Below are positions 34,018 to 42,508 of a stretch of 64,000 nucleotides of DNA, piece by piece. The notes under the pieces were generated by a model. The model was not told the origin of the DNA, searched no databases, and was given only the letters and a program-made list of their open reading frames with translations. Every line of letters begins with the position of its first letter. Position 1 is the stretch's first letter. The position numbers and the translations under genes are program-made. This stretch comes from Pseudoclavibacter sp. AY1H1 (GTDB lineage: Bacteria > Actinomycetota > Actinomycetes > Actinomycetales > Microbacteriaceae). Where the stretch lies: assembly GCF_002931055.1 (NCBI RefSeq), contig NZ_PSXX01000001.1:124001-188000 (forward strand). The letters run 5' to 3'.

Positions 34018-35334
34018 ATGTCCAAGAAGCCAATGTCCACCCGCAAGATGTGGTGGATCGCACTCATCTCGGGAATGGCGTCCTATATCGACGCCGCCGC
34101 GATGACCTCGAGCGGGACGGCCCTGGTGCTCCTCAAGGACACCCTGGCCCTGACCCCGGAGACCATCGGGGTGCTGTCCTCGGCGCTCACGTTCTCGGTT
34201 GCCATCGGCGCCCTCTTCGGCGGGCGCCTCGGCGATCTGCTCGGCCGCAAGGCGGTCTTCATCGCGACCATGGTCATGATCGCCGCGGGTTCGGCGCTGC
34301 TGGTGTTCGTCGAGGTGTTCCCCGGGCTGCTCGCCGGCATGATCCTCGTCGGGCTCGGCGCGGGCGCTGACCTGCCGGTCTCCCTCGCGACGATCTCGGA
34401 GATGGCCAAGTCCGGACTGCGCAGCAGCATGATCGGCTTCACCCACTTCCTCTGGAAGATCGGCAGCATGGTCGCGCTCGGGCTCGCGACCATCGTCGGC
34501 AGCATGGGCCAGCTCGGGGCGCAGATCCTGTTCGGGCACATCCTCGTGGTCACCCTGCTGACGCTCGTCGCGAGGTTCGCGGTTCCGGAGTCGACGCTGT
34601 GGCTCGAGCAGCGCGAGGCGGAGAAGGCGGGTGCCACGAGCCGCTCGGATGCGGCGCTCGGGTGGAGCACGCTGAAGACGCTCCTCAGGGCGCCCTTCGC
34701 GAAGTACTTCATCGTGCTCGCCGTCTTCTACACGCTCATGAACCTCGGTTCGAACACGGTGAGCCAGTACGGGGCCTACATGTACACGGAGGTTGCCGAC
34801 TCCACGGTCCAGGTCTACTCGACGGTGAAGCTCATCACCATGTTCCTCGGCGCGATCCTCGTCCTCCTGTTCATGCGGATCGTCGGGACACGGTGGCGGA
34901 TGAGCTGGTTCGTGGGAGGCGCGATCTGCACGATCACGGCCATGTGCGTTCCGCTCGTCTTCGGCGTGACCGAGTCGACGCTGAACATCATGATGTTCCT
35001 GTGGCTCATCGGCACCGTGTTCGCTGGGGAGGGCATCATGAAGATCTGGACCCAGGAGTCGTTCCCGACGCTGCTGCGCTCCTCAGCGCAGGGCGCGATC
35101 ATTGCCATCGCGCGCTTCGGCTCGTCAGCGCTCGTGCTCGTCACACCGGTCGTCCTGGCGACCGGGCCCGGGGCGCTCTTCGGGTTCCTCGCGGGCTCCT
35201 GCCTCGTCGCGGTGGTCCTCGCCTTCGTGGTGTTCGCGCGCCAGCGCACGACCGTCATCGACCAGGAGGAGGCGGATGAGGCCGCCGAGCAGAGCGCATC
35301 CGCCGAACGCGCGCACCTCCAGGTGCGGGGATGA
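34018..35334 (+). CDS. MFS transporter, sugar/organic-acid type
   Basis: This 438-aa protein has 12 likely membrane helices. The MFS signature is in the first cytoplasmic loop (GGRLGDLLGRKAVF) and PESTLWL precedes the central loop. ATG 34018 (MSKKPMSTRK) has GAGAGG about 10 nt upstream; an earlier in-frame start at 33973 lacks one. It probably brings the substrate of the cluster into the cell. Its stop overlaps the GH106 start (ATGA). Confidence 0.85.
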   Translation: MSKKPMSTRKMWWIALISGMASYIDAAAMTSSGTALVLLKDTLALTPETIGVLSSALTFSVAIGALFGGRLGDLLGRKAVFIATMVMIAAGSALLVFVEVFPGLLAGMILVGLGAGADLPVSLATISEMAKSGLRSSMIGFTHFLWKIGSMVALGLATIVGSMGQLGAQILFGHILVVTLLTLVARFAVPESTLWLEQREAEKAGATSRSDAALGWSTLKTLLRAPFAKYFIVLAVFYTLMNLGSNTVSQYGAYMYTEVADSTVQVYSTVKLITMFLGAILVLLFMRIVGTRWRMSWFVGGAICTITAMCVPLVFGVTESTLNIMMFLWLIGTVFAGEGIMKIWTQESFPTLLRSSAQGAIIAIARFGSSALVLVTPVVLATGPGALFGFLAGSCLVAVVLAFVVFARQRTTVIDQEEADEAAEQSASAERAHLQVRG

Positions 35335-37841
35335 GCGGCACGATGCAGGAGGTCGTGCAGGCGCTCCGGGGCGAGACCGGTCACGCGGCACCGCTCATGC
35401 GCTGGTGGTGGTTCTCGACGCACGTGAGCGAGGCGGCGATCGATGCCGACCTGGACGCCATGCTGGCCGCTGGGATCGGCGGGGTCGAGCTCGCGTTCGT
35501 GTACCCGGTGGACGAGGGCGGGCTGCGTTTCGGCGATCCGGAGTTCCACTCGCTCGTGGGCTTCGCCGCGCGAGGGGCGCGGCGGCGGGGGCTGCGCTTC
35601 GATCTCACGCTCGGCGCGGGATGGCCGTTCGGCGGGCCGCACGTCGACGCGTCGACGGCAGCTCGGGGGCTCCACTGGGAGCGGATCGAGCTCGCCCCCG
35701 GCGCGACCGAGCTCGTCTTCCGGCCCTCGTTCGAGGGTGATGCGCTGGTGAGCGCGTACGTGGGCGCCGGCTCCATCCAGGAACTGCCCGCCGAGTGGGT
35801 GCTCGCCGAATGCGGGGAGCGCATCCACGTCCCGGCCCTGGGCGGCGGGCCGAGAGTTCTCCTGGTCGCGGTCTCTCGCCTCACCGGCCAGAACGTGAAG
35901 CGCGCGCCCCGAGGTGCTGAGGGGCTGGTGCTCGACCACTACTCGGCGGTCGCCGTGCAGGCGCACCTGGAGGCGGTCGCGACGCCGCTCCTGGCGGCAG
36001 CGGGGGCAACGCGTGTGCACGCGGGGTTCTGCGACAGCTTCGAGGTGTACGAGTCCGATTGGACGGCGGAGCTTCCCCGGGAGTTCCTCGCTCGACGGGG
36101 CTACGACCTGCTCCCGGAGCTTTGGCAGCTGGACATCGACGGCGCCGGTACGGCTCAGGTGCGCACCGACGTCATGACGACGCTCAGGGAGCTGTTCGAG
36201 GAGCACTTCGTGCAGGCGTTCGGAGACTGGGCGCATGGACACGGCCTGCTCTTCCGTGCGCAGTGCTACGGGGAGCCGCCCATGCTCATGAGCAGCTACC
36301 GCGACGTGGATCTCATCGAGGGTGAGGGGTGGGGATGGCGGCGATGGACGAAGAACGCGTGGGCGGTCTCCGCGGCCGGCGCCTACGGCAGGTCGCCGGT
36401 GTCCTCGGAGACGTGGACCTGGGTGCACTCCCCATCGTTCCGGGCGGGGCCGGCCGACCTCCTGGGGGAGGCCTATGAACATCTGCTGAGTGGCGTCAAC
36501 CTTCTCGTCGGCCACGGCTGGCCGCTCGGAGGAGCGCTCGGTCGAGGACAGCCGGTGTTCTACGCGTCCGGTGCTCTCGACTCGAGGAACCCGTGGTGGC
36601 CGGTCGCGCGTGAGCTGTTCTCTGGGCTCGCTCGCGTGAGCGCCGTCCTCCAGCTGGGCGAGCGGACCGCGCAGGTCGCCATCTACCATCCGGTGGCCGA
36701 GCTGCTGGCGAGCGCCGAGGGGGAGCGTCCGTTCGACCTGTGGCGGCAGACTCGTCGCTACGTGGACGACGAGTTCGTCTCGGCGGTGCGCACCACCGGC
36801 CTCGACTACGACCTCGTCGACGACGCGCTCCTCGAGGTCGGCGGCGCAGACCGCTTCGAGGTGCTGCTCGTGCCGGCGGGCTGCGCGCTCTCCGCCGGGG
36901 CGGTGCAGCTCCTGTCGTCGGCGGGTGTTCGCGTGGTCCACATCGCGGCGTCCCGCGGCCAGGAGCGGCGGGCAGAGATCCGCGCCGCCGTGCACGGGAT
37001 GGTCCCGCCGCTCGCGACGAGCGCACCGGACACCGTCGGGGTCACGACCCGCCAGCTCGATGGCTCGCGCATCTCCCTGCTGGTGAACACCGGGGAGCGT
37101 TCGGCCGACGTCGTGCTGAGAGCCTGCGACGACAGCACGCTCACCGTGTGGGACGCCGTCTCCGGGCGGAGACGAGCGGTGGTGCGGGACGACGCCAACC
37201 GCACCGTGCGCCTCGGTTCCTACGAGGCCGTGCTCGTCGGTCAGACTCAGGGAGAGGGGCCGGTGGGCGTCGACGAGCTGGAGACGACCGGCCCGGTGCT
37301 GGGCCACGGCCACGAGGAGCCCCTCGCGGCCGGCTGGTTCGTGCGCACATCCAGCGGACGTCGGCCCGTCACGCTGCCTCACACGTGGGAGGACGATCCG
37401 GAAGTCCCCCACGACGACGAGCAGCTGGCGTACGAGACGACGGTGGAGCTCGAGCGCCCCGCCTCCGCTGCGCTCGACTTCGGCGACGCCAGCGTGCCCG
37501 AGGTCAGGGCCGAGCGTCGGGAGAACTCCTTCGCGCTCCCGGCTGACCCGCCTGTCGGCGCGGCTGCGAGCGTCGAGGTGGACGGTCTGCCCGTGGGGAG
37601 CGTCTGGCGGGCGCCATACTCCGTCCAGCTCGGACGGCTCGCCGAGGGGCGCCACACGATCACGGTGACGGTCTCCTCGCTCGGGGTGCGAGGGGCCGCG
37701 GCGCGGGCGATCGATGGGACGAGCCCCGCGGCGCGAGCCGCGAACGGCGTCAGGTTCCGAGTGCAGGATGGGAGCCGAAGGCGGGACGGGGTGCGCTCCG
37801 GCATCCTCCGGGTGCCGACCCTGCGGCTCAGCGCTGACTGA
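35331..37841 (+). CDS. Glycoside hydrolase family 106-like protein (alpha-L-rhamnosidase type)
   Basis: This 836-aa protein begins with the GH106 signature region LMRWWWFSTHVSEAAID and IGGVELAFVYP, followed by a barrel (YGEPPMLMSSYRDVD, SSETWTWVHSPS). A C-terminal beta-rich part follows (LAYETTVELERPASAALDFG). There is no signal peptide, so it should act inside the cell on an imported oligosaccharide, in line with its translational coupling to the MFS gene. GH106 members remove L-rhamnose from plant glycans. The pairing with an aldarate dehydratase suggests a decorated uronic or aldaric substrate. Confidence 0.75.
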   Translation: MSGTMQEVVQALRGETGHAAPLMRWWWFSTHVSEAAIDADLDAMLAAGIGGVELAFVYPVDEGGLRFGDPEFHSLVGFAARGARRRGLRFDLTLGAGWPFGGPHVDASTAARGLHWERIELAPGATELVFRPSFEGDALVSAYVGAGSIQELPAEWVLAECGERIHVPALGGGPRVLLVAVSRLTGQNVKRAPRGAEGLVLDHYSAVAVQAHLEAVATPLLAAAGATRVHAGFCDSFEVYESDWTAELPREFLARRGYDLLPELWQLDIDGAGTAQVRTDVMTTLRELFEEHFVQAFGDWAHGHGLLFRAQCYGEPPMLMSSYRDVDLIEGEGWGWRRWTKNAWAVSAAGAYGRSPVSSETWTWVHSPSFRAGPADLLGEAYEHLLSGVNLLVGHGWPLGGALGRGQPVFYASGALDSRNPWWPVARELFSGLARVSAVLQLGERTAQVAIYHPVAELLASAEGERPFDLWRQTRRYVDDEFVSAVRTTGLDYDLVDDALLEVGGADRFEVLLVPAGCALSAGAVQLLSSAGVRVVHIAASRGQERRAEIRAAVHGMVPPLATSAPDTVGVTTRQLDGSRISLLVNTGERSADVVLRACDDSTLTVWDAVSGRRRAVVRDDANRTVRLGSYEAVLVGQTQGEGPVGVDELETTGPVLGHGHEEPLAAGWFVRTSSGRRPVTLPHTWEDDPEVPHDDEQLAYETTVELERPASAALDFGDASVPEVRAERRENSFALPADPPVGAAASVEVDGLPVGSVWRAPYSVQLGRLAEGRHTITVTVSSLGVRGAAARAIDGTSPAARAANGVRFRVQDGSRRRDGVRSGILRVPTLRLSAD

Positions 37842-37947
37842 CGCGCGTCGGACGCGCACCGTCGCAGACTGCGCCCCAAGGAGCTTCCTCCCCGAGGCCC
37901 CCGCCCGCCCCGCGCGATGCCCGGGCGAGGGATGGCACGATGTGTGC

Positions 37948-38634
37948 ATGAGCATGACGCGCGCCGAGGAGATCGCCAAGGTCCTGGCCGACCGCATCGT
38001 CGAGGGAAGCATCGCCCCCGGCGACCGGCTGCCGAGCGAGGGCGGCCTCGTCGAGGAGTTCGGGGCAAGCCGGAGCGTCGTCCGCGAAGCGCTGCACCGC
38101 CTGCAGTCGCGCGGCCTCGTGCGCACGCGTGTCGGCTCGGGAAGCTACGCCCTCACCCCTCCCGTCGCGACGACTGGCGACGACTGGCTGGGCGCGCACT
38201 CCGAAGCGGAGCGCGCAGAGCTCCACGCCTTCCGAATCGCCGTGGAGGTCGAGGCCGCCGCGCTCGCGGCCCGCTCCCCGTCAGCGCAGGAGATCGCCGA
38301 GATCGACGCGGCCCTCGCCGCCCTCGCGAAGGCGAGCTTGCCGAGCGAGACCGTCGACGCGGACTTCGCCTTCCACCGTGCGATCGCCGCCGCGTCCGGC
38401 AACCGCTACTTCCTGACGGCCCTCGACCGGATGGGCGCGCGCGCCATCATCCTGCCTCCCGCGCGCATCTCCGACGTGGACCGCAACGCGGCCGAGGCCG
38501 CCGCCGTGCTCGCCGAGCACCGGGCTGTCGCCGACGCCATCCGCCTCGCCGACCCCGTCGCTGCCGCAGCGGCAGTGCGCACCCACCTCGCGGCGTCCAC
38601 CGCGCGCCGAGCCGCCCGCGGCACCGGCTCCTGA
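37948..38634 (+). CDS. GntR family (FadR/FCD subfamily) transcriptional regulator
   Basis: This 228-aa protein has an N-terminal winged helix (IVEGSIAPGDRLPSEGGLVEEFG, SRSVVREALHRLQSRGLV) and a C-terminal FCD ligand domain of helices. Metal-binding residues are suggested by HRAIAAASGN and ILAEH-like VLAEHRAVADAI. FCD regulators respond to sugar acids and repress adjacent catabolic genes. It follows GH106 by about 100 bp and probably controls the cluster through the inverted repeat at 32647. Start ATG 37948; a second ATG at 37954 is possible. Confidence 0.85.
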   Translation: MSMTRAEEIAKVLADRIVEGSIAPGDRLPSEGGLVEEFGASRSVVREALHRLQSRGLVRTRVGSGSYALTPPVATTGDDWLGAHSEAERAELHAFRIAVEVEAAALAARSPSAQEIAEIDAALAALAKASLPSETVDADFAFHRAIAAASGNRYFLTALDRMGARAIILPPARISDVDRNAAEAAAVLAEHRAVADAIRLADPVAAAAAVRTHLAASTARRAARGTGS

Positions 38635-38645
38635 CTCCTCGCTGA

Positions 38646-39386
38646 CTACCCCGGCGTGCTGACGGGGGCCATCAGCTGCGGCCCCGTGCTCGACACCCGA
38701 CCCACCTCGGGGCCGACCTCGTGCATGGCGAGCGTCGACGCCAGCTCGACACCCGCCTGGCTCGCCTCGTCGAGCAGCCCCTGCGTGCCCACCACCGACT
38801 GGTCGAGCCACGCATCCCAGAGCGCGCGCGGCAGCATGAGCGGCATGCGGTCATGGATGCTCGCCAGCTCACCCGTCGACCCCCGCGTCAGGATCGTCGT
38901 CGTCAGCATCCACCTGGACGGATCATCGCCGGGCTTCGTGGGGTCCGCCCACCAGGAGTACAGGCCAGCGAACGCGATGAGCTCGTCGTCGTGCTCCGGG
39001 TGGATGAAGAACGGCGTCTTCGACCCGGACTTCGTGCCATCTGCCTTCTTGCGCCACTCGTAGTAGCCGACAGCGGGCACGATCGCTCGCCGCTGCTTCA
39101 CCGGCCCACGGAACGTCGGCTTCTCCAGCACCGTCTCGATGCGCGCATTGAACGCCTTCGACGAGAAGCTCGGATCCTTCGCGAACGGCGGCAGCAGCCC
39201 CCACCTCGCACGCTCGACGCGGCGAACCGCGGCCCCACCGCCCTTGGGCTCGGGCTCCACCACCACGGGGACCGGGTCGGTCGGGGGAGTGTTGAACGAC
39301 GGCTCCGGCAGATCAGCGCCGAGGGCCTCGATATCGAAGAGCGCCTCGACGTGCTCGACTGCTGGGGTGACATAGCGACCGCACAT
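38646..39386 (-). CDS. SRAP/YedK (HMCES) abasic-site crosslinking protein
   Basis: This 246-aa protein covalently caps abasic sites in single-stranded DNA through Cys 2 (MCGRY at the N-terminus). The other active-site residues are visible: Asn in AFNARIE, Glu in GYYEWRK and His in IHDRMPLML. ATG 39386 leaves Cys 2 exposed after Met removal, so the start is certain. Its -10 TAGCGT is 6 nt upstream. Divergent from hisC. Confidence 0.92.
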   Translation of the reverse strand: MCGRYVTPAVEHVEALFDIEALGADLPEPSFNTPPTDPVPVVVEPEPKGGGAAVRRVERARWGLLPPFAKDPSFSSKAFNARIETVLEKPTFRGPVKQRRAIVPAVGYYEWRKKADGTKSGSKTPFFIHPEHDDELIAFAGLYSWWADPTKPGDDPSRWMLTTTILTRGSTGELASIHDRMPLMLPRALWDAWLDQSVVGTQGLLDEASQAGVELASTLAMHEVGPEVGRVSSTGPQLMAPVSTPG

Positions 39387-39392
39387 GGCCCA

Positions 39393-39398
39393 ACGCTA
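39393..39398 (-). promoter_or_regulatory. -10 element of SRAP gene
   Basis: TAGCGT on the minus strand, 6 nt before ATG 39386, a leaderless arrangement. Confidence 0.5.
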
Positions 39399-39443
39399 CG
39401 ACAGCGCCGCCCACGGCGCGCGCTGCAAGCTTCGGATTCTCTG

Positions 39444-39449
39444 TACGCT
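39444..39449 (+). promoter_or_regulatory. -10 element of hisC-like gene
   Basis: TACGCT, 6 nt before ATG 39456. There is no Shine-Dalgarno; leaderless. Confidence 0.5.
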
Positions 39450-39455
39450 CAGTGC

Positions 39456-40523
39456 ATGGTCAAGCAGCGCAGCGCCCTCGACAGCATCCCCGCCTACAAG
39501 CAGGGTGCCATGCCGAGCACCAGCGACGTCGTCAAGCTCTCCTCCAACGAGAACCCGTTCCCGCCGCTCGCCTCCGTGCGCGCGGCCGTTGCCGAAGAGC
39601 TCGAGCGCATCCACCTCTACCCGTCCATGGCGGCACCGGAACTCACCTCGCGCGTCGCGACGCTCCAGGGCGTCGAACCCGAGAACATCGTCTTCGGAGC
39701 AGGCTCCGTCGAGGTGGCCACACAGCTCGTCCAGGCCAGCGCGGGACAAGGCGACGAGGTCATGTTCGCCTGGCGCAGCTTCGAGGCGTACCCGATCATC
39801 GCGATCGGCGCAGGAGCGACGCCGGTGCAGGTGCCCCTCACCGCCGACGAGCGCCACGACCTCGACGCCATGGTCGACGCCATCACCGACCGCACCGCGA
39901 TCATCTTCGTCTGCAACCCCAACAACCCCACGGGAGCGACCCTCACCCACGCCGAGGTCCGTGCATTCATCACGCGCGTCCCCAGCGACGTGCTCGTCGT
40001 CATCGACGAGGCCTACGAGCACTTCAACCGCGACGCGGAGACCGCCATCGGCATCGACCTCTACCGGGAGTTCCCCAACGTCGCCGTCCTGCACACCTTC
40101 TCCAAGGCCTACGGCCTCGCAGGACTCCGCATCGGCTACGCCGTCGCCCAGGCAGACGTCGCAGCCAACCTCCGCAAGGTCTCCGTGCCCTTCGCGGTCT
40201 CCGCCCTCGCCCAGACCGCCGCCCTCGCCTCCCTCGACGCCGAAGCCGAGCTCGGTGAGCGCATCGACGACATCGTCAGCGAACGCGCCCGCGTCACCGA
40301 GGAGCTCCGGGCCCAGGGCTGGAACGTGGGCGAATCCCAGGCGAACTTCGTCTGGCTCAGGCTCGGCGACGACACCGAGCTCATCGACGCCGCACTCACC
40401 CGCTCCGGCGTGCTCGCCCGCGCCTTCCCCGGCGAAGGCATCCGCATCACCATCGGCTCGCCGGAAGCCAACCGCCGCGCACTCGCCGCGCTCGCGGGAG
40501 TCAGACAGGAGGCGACACGATGA
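39456..40523 (+). CDS. hisC: Histidinol-phosphate / aromatic aminotransferase (HisC family)
   Basis: This 355-aa fold-type I PLP enzyme has the family signatures KLSSNENPFPP, NPNNPTGATLT and DEAYEHF, and the Schiff-base Lys in HTFSKAYGLAGLRIGY. It lies outside a his operon, so it may be the HisC2/Pat-like aromatic aminotransferase rather than the dedicated histidine enzyme. The next gene overlaps it by 4 bp. Confidence 0.85.
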   Translation: MVKQRSALDSIPAYKQGAMPSTSDVVKLSSNENPFPPLASVRAAVAEELERIHLYPSMAAPELTSRVATLQGVEPENIVFGAGSVEVATQLVQASAGQGDEVMFAWRSFEAYPIIAIGAGATPVQVPLTADERHDLDAMVDAITDRTAIIFVCNPNNPTGATLTHAEVRAFITRVPSDVLVVIDEAYEHFNRDAETAIGIDLYREFPNVAVLHTFSKAYGLAGLRIGYAVAQADVAANLRKVSVPFAVSALAQTAALASLDAEAELGERIDDIVSERARVTEELRAQGWNVGESQANFVWLRLGDDTELIDAALTRSGVLARAFPGEGIRITIGSPEANRRALAALAGVRQEATR

Positions 40524-41809
40524 GCACCTGGCGCATCCGCGATTTCCAGCCGACGGACATGGACGCGCTGCTCCGCCTCTGGGAGCAGCACCGCCGCTCC
40601 GGCACGGAGCCCGTGTACGGCCTCAGCGAGGTCATCGCCTCGACCCGCAAGGACACCGCCGTCGTCGCGGTCGCCGGCGAGAAGATCGTCGGCGTCGCGG
40701 TTGCGCGGGCGGCCCACGACCAGGGCTGGATCGTGTTCTTCGGGACCGACGACGAATGGCGCCGCCGCGGAATCGGCGGCGCGCTGCTCGCCTCCCTCGA
40801 GCAGCGGATGGCCCAGCACGGGCTGCAGAAGCTCACGATCCTCGTTCCTGACGAGCAGACGCAGGTGGGGGCGCTCACGAAGGCAGGGTTCGCCGACAAA
40901 CGCCACCTGCGCTACTTCGAACGTGAGATCCGCGTCAAGCAGCAGGAGATGGTGGCCCTTCGCGAGCTTGGCGGCCGCATCCTGCCTTCCGACCGCTGGG
41001 ACGCGATCGGCGGCATGCAGCACGAGAAGGACGTGCTCGAGCGACGACTCGTGCTGCCGCTCAGCGACCCCGACCTCGCCGAGGAGTACGGCGTCGTGCC
41101 GCCTCGCGCGATCGTGCTCTTCGGCCCTCCGGGCACGGGCAAGACGACCTTCGCCAAGGGCATCGCCTCCCGTCTCGGCTGGCCGTTCGTCGAGGTCTTC
41201 CCGTCCCGCCTGTCGGCGTCGCCGCGTGGCCTCGCCGGCGAGCTGCGCGAGACGTTCGAGCAGGTCGAGTCGCTCGAGCATGCCGTCGTCTTCATCGACG
41301 AGGTCGAGGAGATCGCGTCGCACCGAGGCGGGGAGCCGCCGTCGCCCACGCAGGGCGTCACCAACGAGCTCCTGAAGATCATCCCAGCCTTCCGGGAGAA
41401 GCCAGGGCGACTCCTCATCTGCGCCACCAACTTCATCCGCGCCCTCGACCAGGCGTTCCTTCGCCACGGCCGCTTCGACTACGTCATCCCCATCGGGCTG
41501 CCGGATGCCGCCGCGCGACGCGCGATCTGGGAGCGGTACGTGCCCGAGTCGGTGAGCGACTCCGTCGACGTGCCCGCGCTTGTCGAGCAGACGAGCGGAT
41601 ACTCGCCCGCCGACATCGAGTTCGCCGCGCGCCGTGCTTCGCAGGTCGCGCTCGAGCGTGCCGTCGCCGCGCGCAACTCCGGCGACGTGGTGCCGCTCGG
41701 CCCCACCACGGACGACTTCCTCGCCGCCATCTCCTCGACGCGAACGACCGTGTCGAGTGAGGTCGAGCGTGAGTTCGAGGAGGACATCTCGGCGATCGCC
41801 CGCGTGTAG
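40520..41809 (+). CDS. GNAT acetyltransferase fused to AAA ATPase
   Basis: This 429-aa protein has an N-terminal GNAT domain of about 140 residues (MSTWRIRDFQPTDMDALL; acetyl-CoA loop DDEWRRRGIGGALL at about 78-91). It is fused to a C-terminal AAA module: Walker A GPPGTGKT 202-209, Walker B VVFIDEVEEI with Asp 260/Glu 261, Arg-finger region HGRFDYVIPIGLPD near 316, and sensor-2-like GYSPADIEFAARRAS. The AAA part resembles the FtsH/Cdc48 class but has no protease. Cellular role unknown; it may couple ATP-driven remodelling to acetylation of a protein. Translationally coupled to hisC (ATGA). Confidence 0.82.
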   Translation: MSTWRIRDFQPTDMDALLRLWEQHRRSGTEPVYGLSEVIASTRKDTAVVAVAGEKIVGVAVARAAHDQGWIVFFGTDDEWRRRGIGGALLASLEQRMAQHGLQKLTILVPDEQTQVGALTKAGFADKRHLRYFEREIRVKQQEMVALRELGGRILPSDRWDAIGGMQHEKDVLERRLVLPLSDPDLAEEYGVVPPRAIVLFGPPGTGKTTFAKGIASRLGWPFVEVFPSRLSASPRGLAGELRETFEQVESLEHAVVFIDEVEEIASHRGGEPPSPTQGVTNELLKIIPAFREKPGRLLICATNFIRALDQAFLRHGRFDYVIPIGLPDAAARRAIWERYVPESVSDSVDVPALVEQTSGYSPADIEFAARRASQVALERAVAARNSGDVVPLGPTTDDFLAAISSTRTTVSSEVEREFEEDISAIARV

Positions 41810-41818
41810 CGGGGCTCG

Positions 41819-41900
41819 GCTGTCCAACATCAGTGCACAACGGCGTCGAAGGCCGCGGTTCCGGCGCCATCGGCCGAATATCGCACCGAAGTTGGACAGC
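41819..41900 (+). repeat. 82-bp segment bounded by a 10-bp inverted repeat
   Basis: GCTGTCCAAC at 41819 and GTTGGACAGC at 41891 are exact inverted copies, and a weak palindrome lies between them. No coding potential. It could be a structured transcript end or a tiny MITE-like relic. Confidence 0.4.
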
Positions 41901-41930
41901 GGCCGGCCGCGGACCGCGCGTTCAAGCGAA

Positions 41931-41967
41931 GAAGAGGGGCCGGATGCGATGCATCCGGCCCCTCTTC
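41931..41967. terminator. Bidirectional terminator between convergent genes
   Basis: A perfect 17-bp stem (GAAGAGGGGCCGGATGC and its complement) with a 3-nt loop, between the ends of the GNAT-AAA gene and the acidic protein gene. Confidence 0.85.
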
Positions 41968-41980
41968 CGTGCAGCTGAGG

Positions 41981-42361
41981 CTAGGCCTTCTTGGCTGCGC
42001 TGTCTTCGTCGTCGGACGTGATGTCGAAGTCGTCGACCTCGTCATCGCCGGCCGGGTCGAGCTCTGCTTCGACCTCGTCGAGGTCGTCGTCCTCGTCGGA
42101 GTCCTCGAGCTCGCTCTCGATCTCGTCGATCCACTCGTCGAGGAGGTCTTCTGCGGCTTCGTCGTCGGAGGCGGACTGCACCTCGAGGGTGCCGTCGCCC
42201 CACAGGCGGGAGGAGACGCGGACGTCGTCGGTGTCCTCGACGGCGTCGTGTGCCTCCGACTCGAACTCGTTGGCGATCTTCGCCGCTTCGTCTTCGGATT
42301 CGGCTTCGATGACGAGCGCCGAGACGACCTCGTATTTCAAGAGCACGGCGTAGGTAGGCAT
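41981..42361 (-). CDS. Small protein with very acidic C-terminus
   Basis: This 126-aa protein has a compact N-terminal part (MPTYAVLLKYEVVSALVIEA, an alpha/beta ferredoxin-like start). From about residue 65 it has a long Asp/Glu-rich tail that ends in AAKKA. There is no signal or membrane helix. ATG 42361 has GAGGAG about 8 nt upstream. No assigned function is known to me. Divergent from the nitrilase-family gene. Confidence 0.7.
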   Translation of the reverse strand: MPTYAVLLKYEVVSALVIEAESEDEAAKIANEFESEAHDAVEDTDDVRVSSRLWGDGTLEVQSASDDEAAEDLLDEWIDEIESELEDSDEDDDLDEVEAELDPAGDDEVDDFDITSDDEDSAAKKA

Positions 42362-42496
42362 GGGGCGACTCCTCGTGACTGCGAGCGCACCGCTCGCAGA
42401 ATGAAGGTACTCGTGACCGAGCGCCCAGACAAGCTGAGGCCGGTGCGTCGCGGATGACACCTTGGTGAAGAGTTTCCCGCGTCCCGGCGCTCGACG

Positions 42497-42502
42497 TAGG
42501 CT
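42497..42502 (+). promoter_or_regulatory. -10 element of nitrilase-family gene
   Basis: TAGGCT, 6 nt before ATG 42509; leaderless. Confidence 0.5.
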
Positions 42503-42508
42503 CGCGTC

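Noticed and set aside
34815-38126. 1103-codon minus-strand open frame opposite the transporter and GH106 genes
   Set aside because: Composition is Arg/His/Pro-rich and low in structure. The plus strand encodes clear families throughout, so it is a high-GC antisense shadow.
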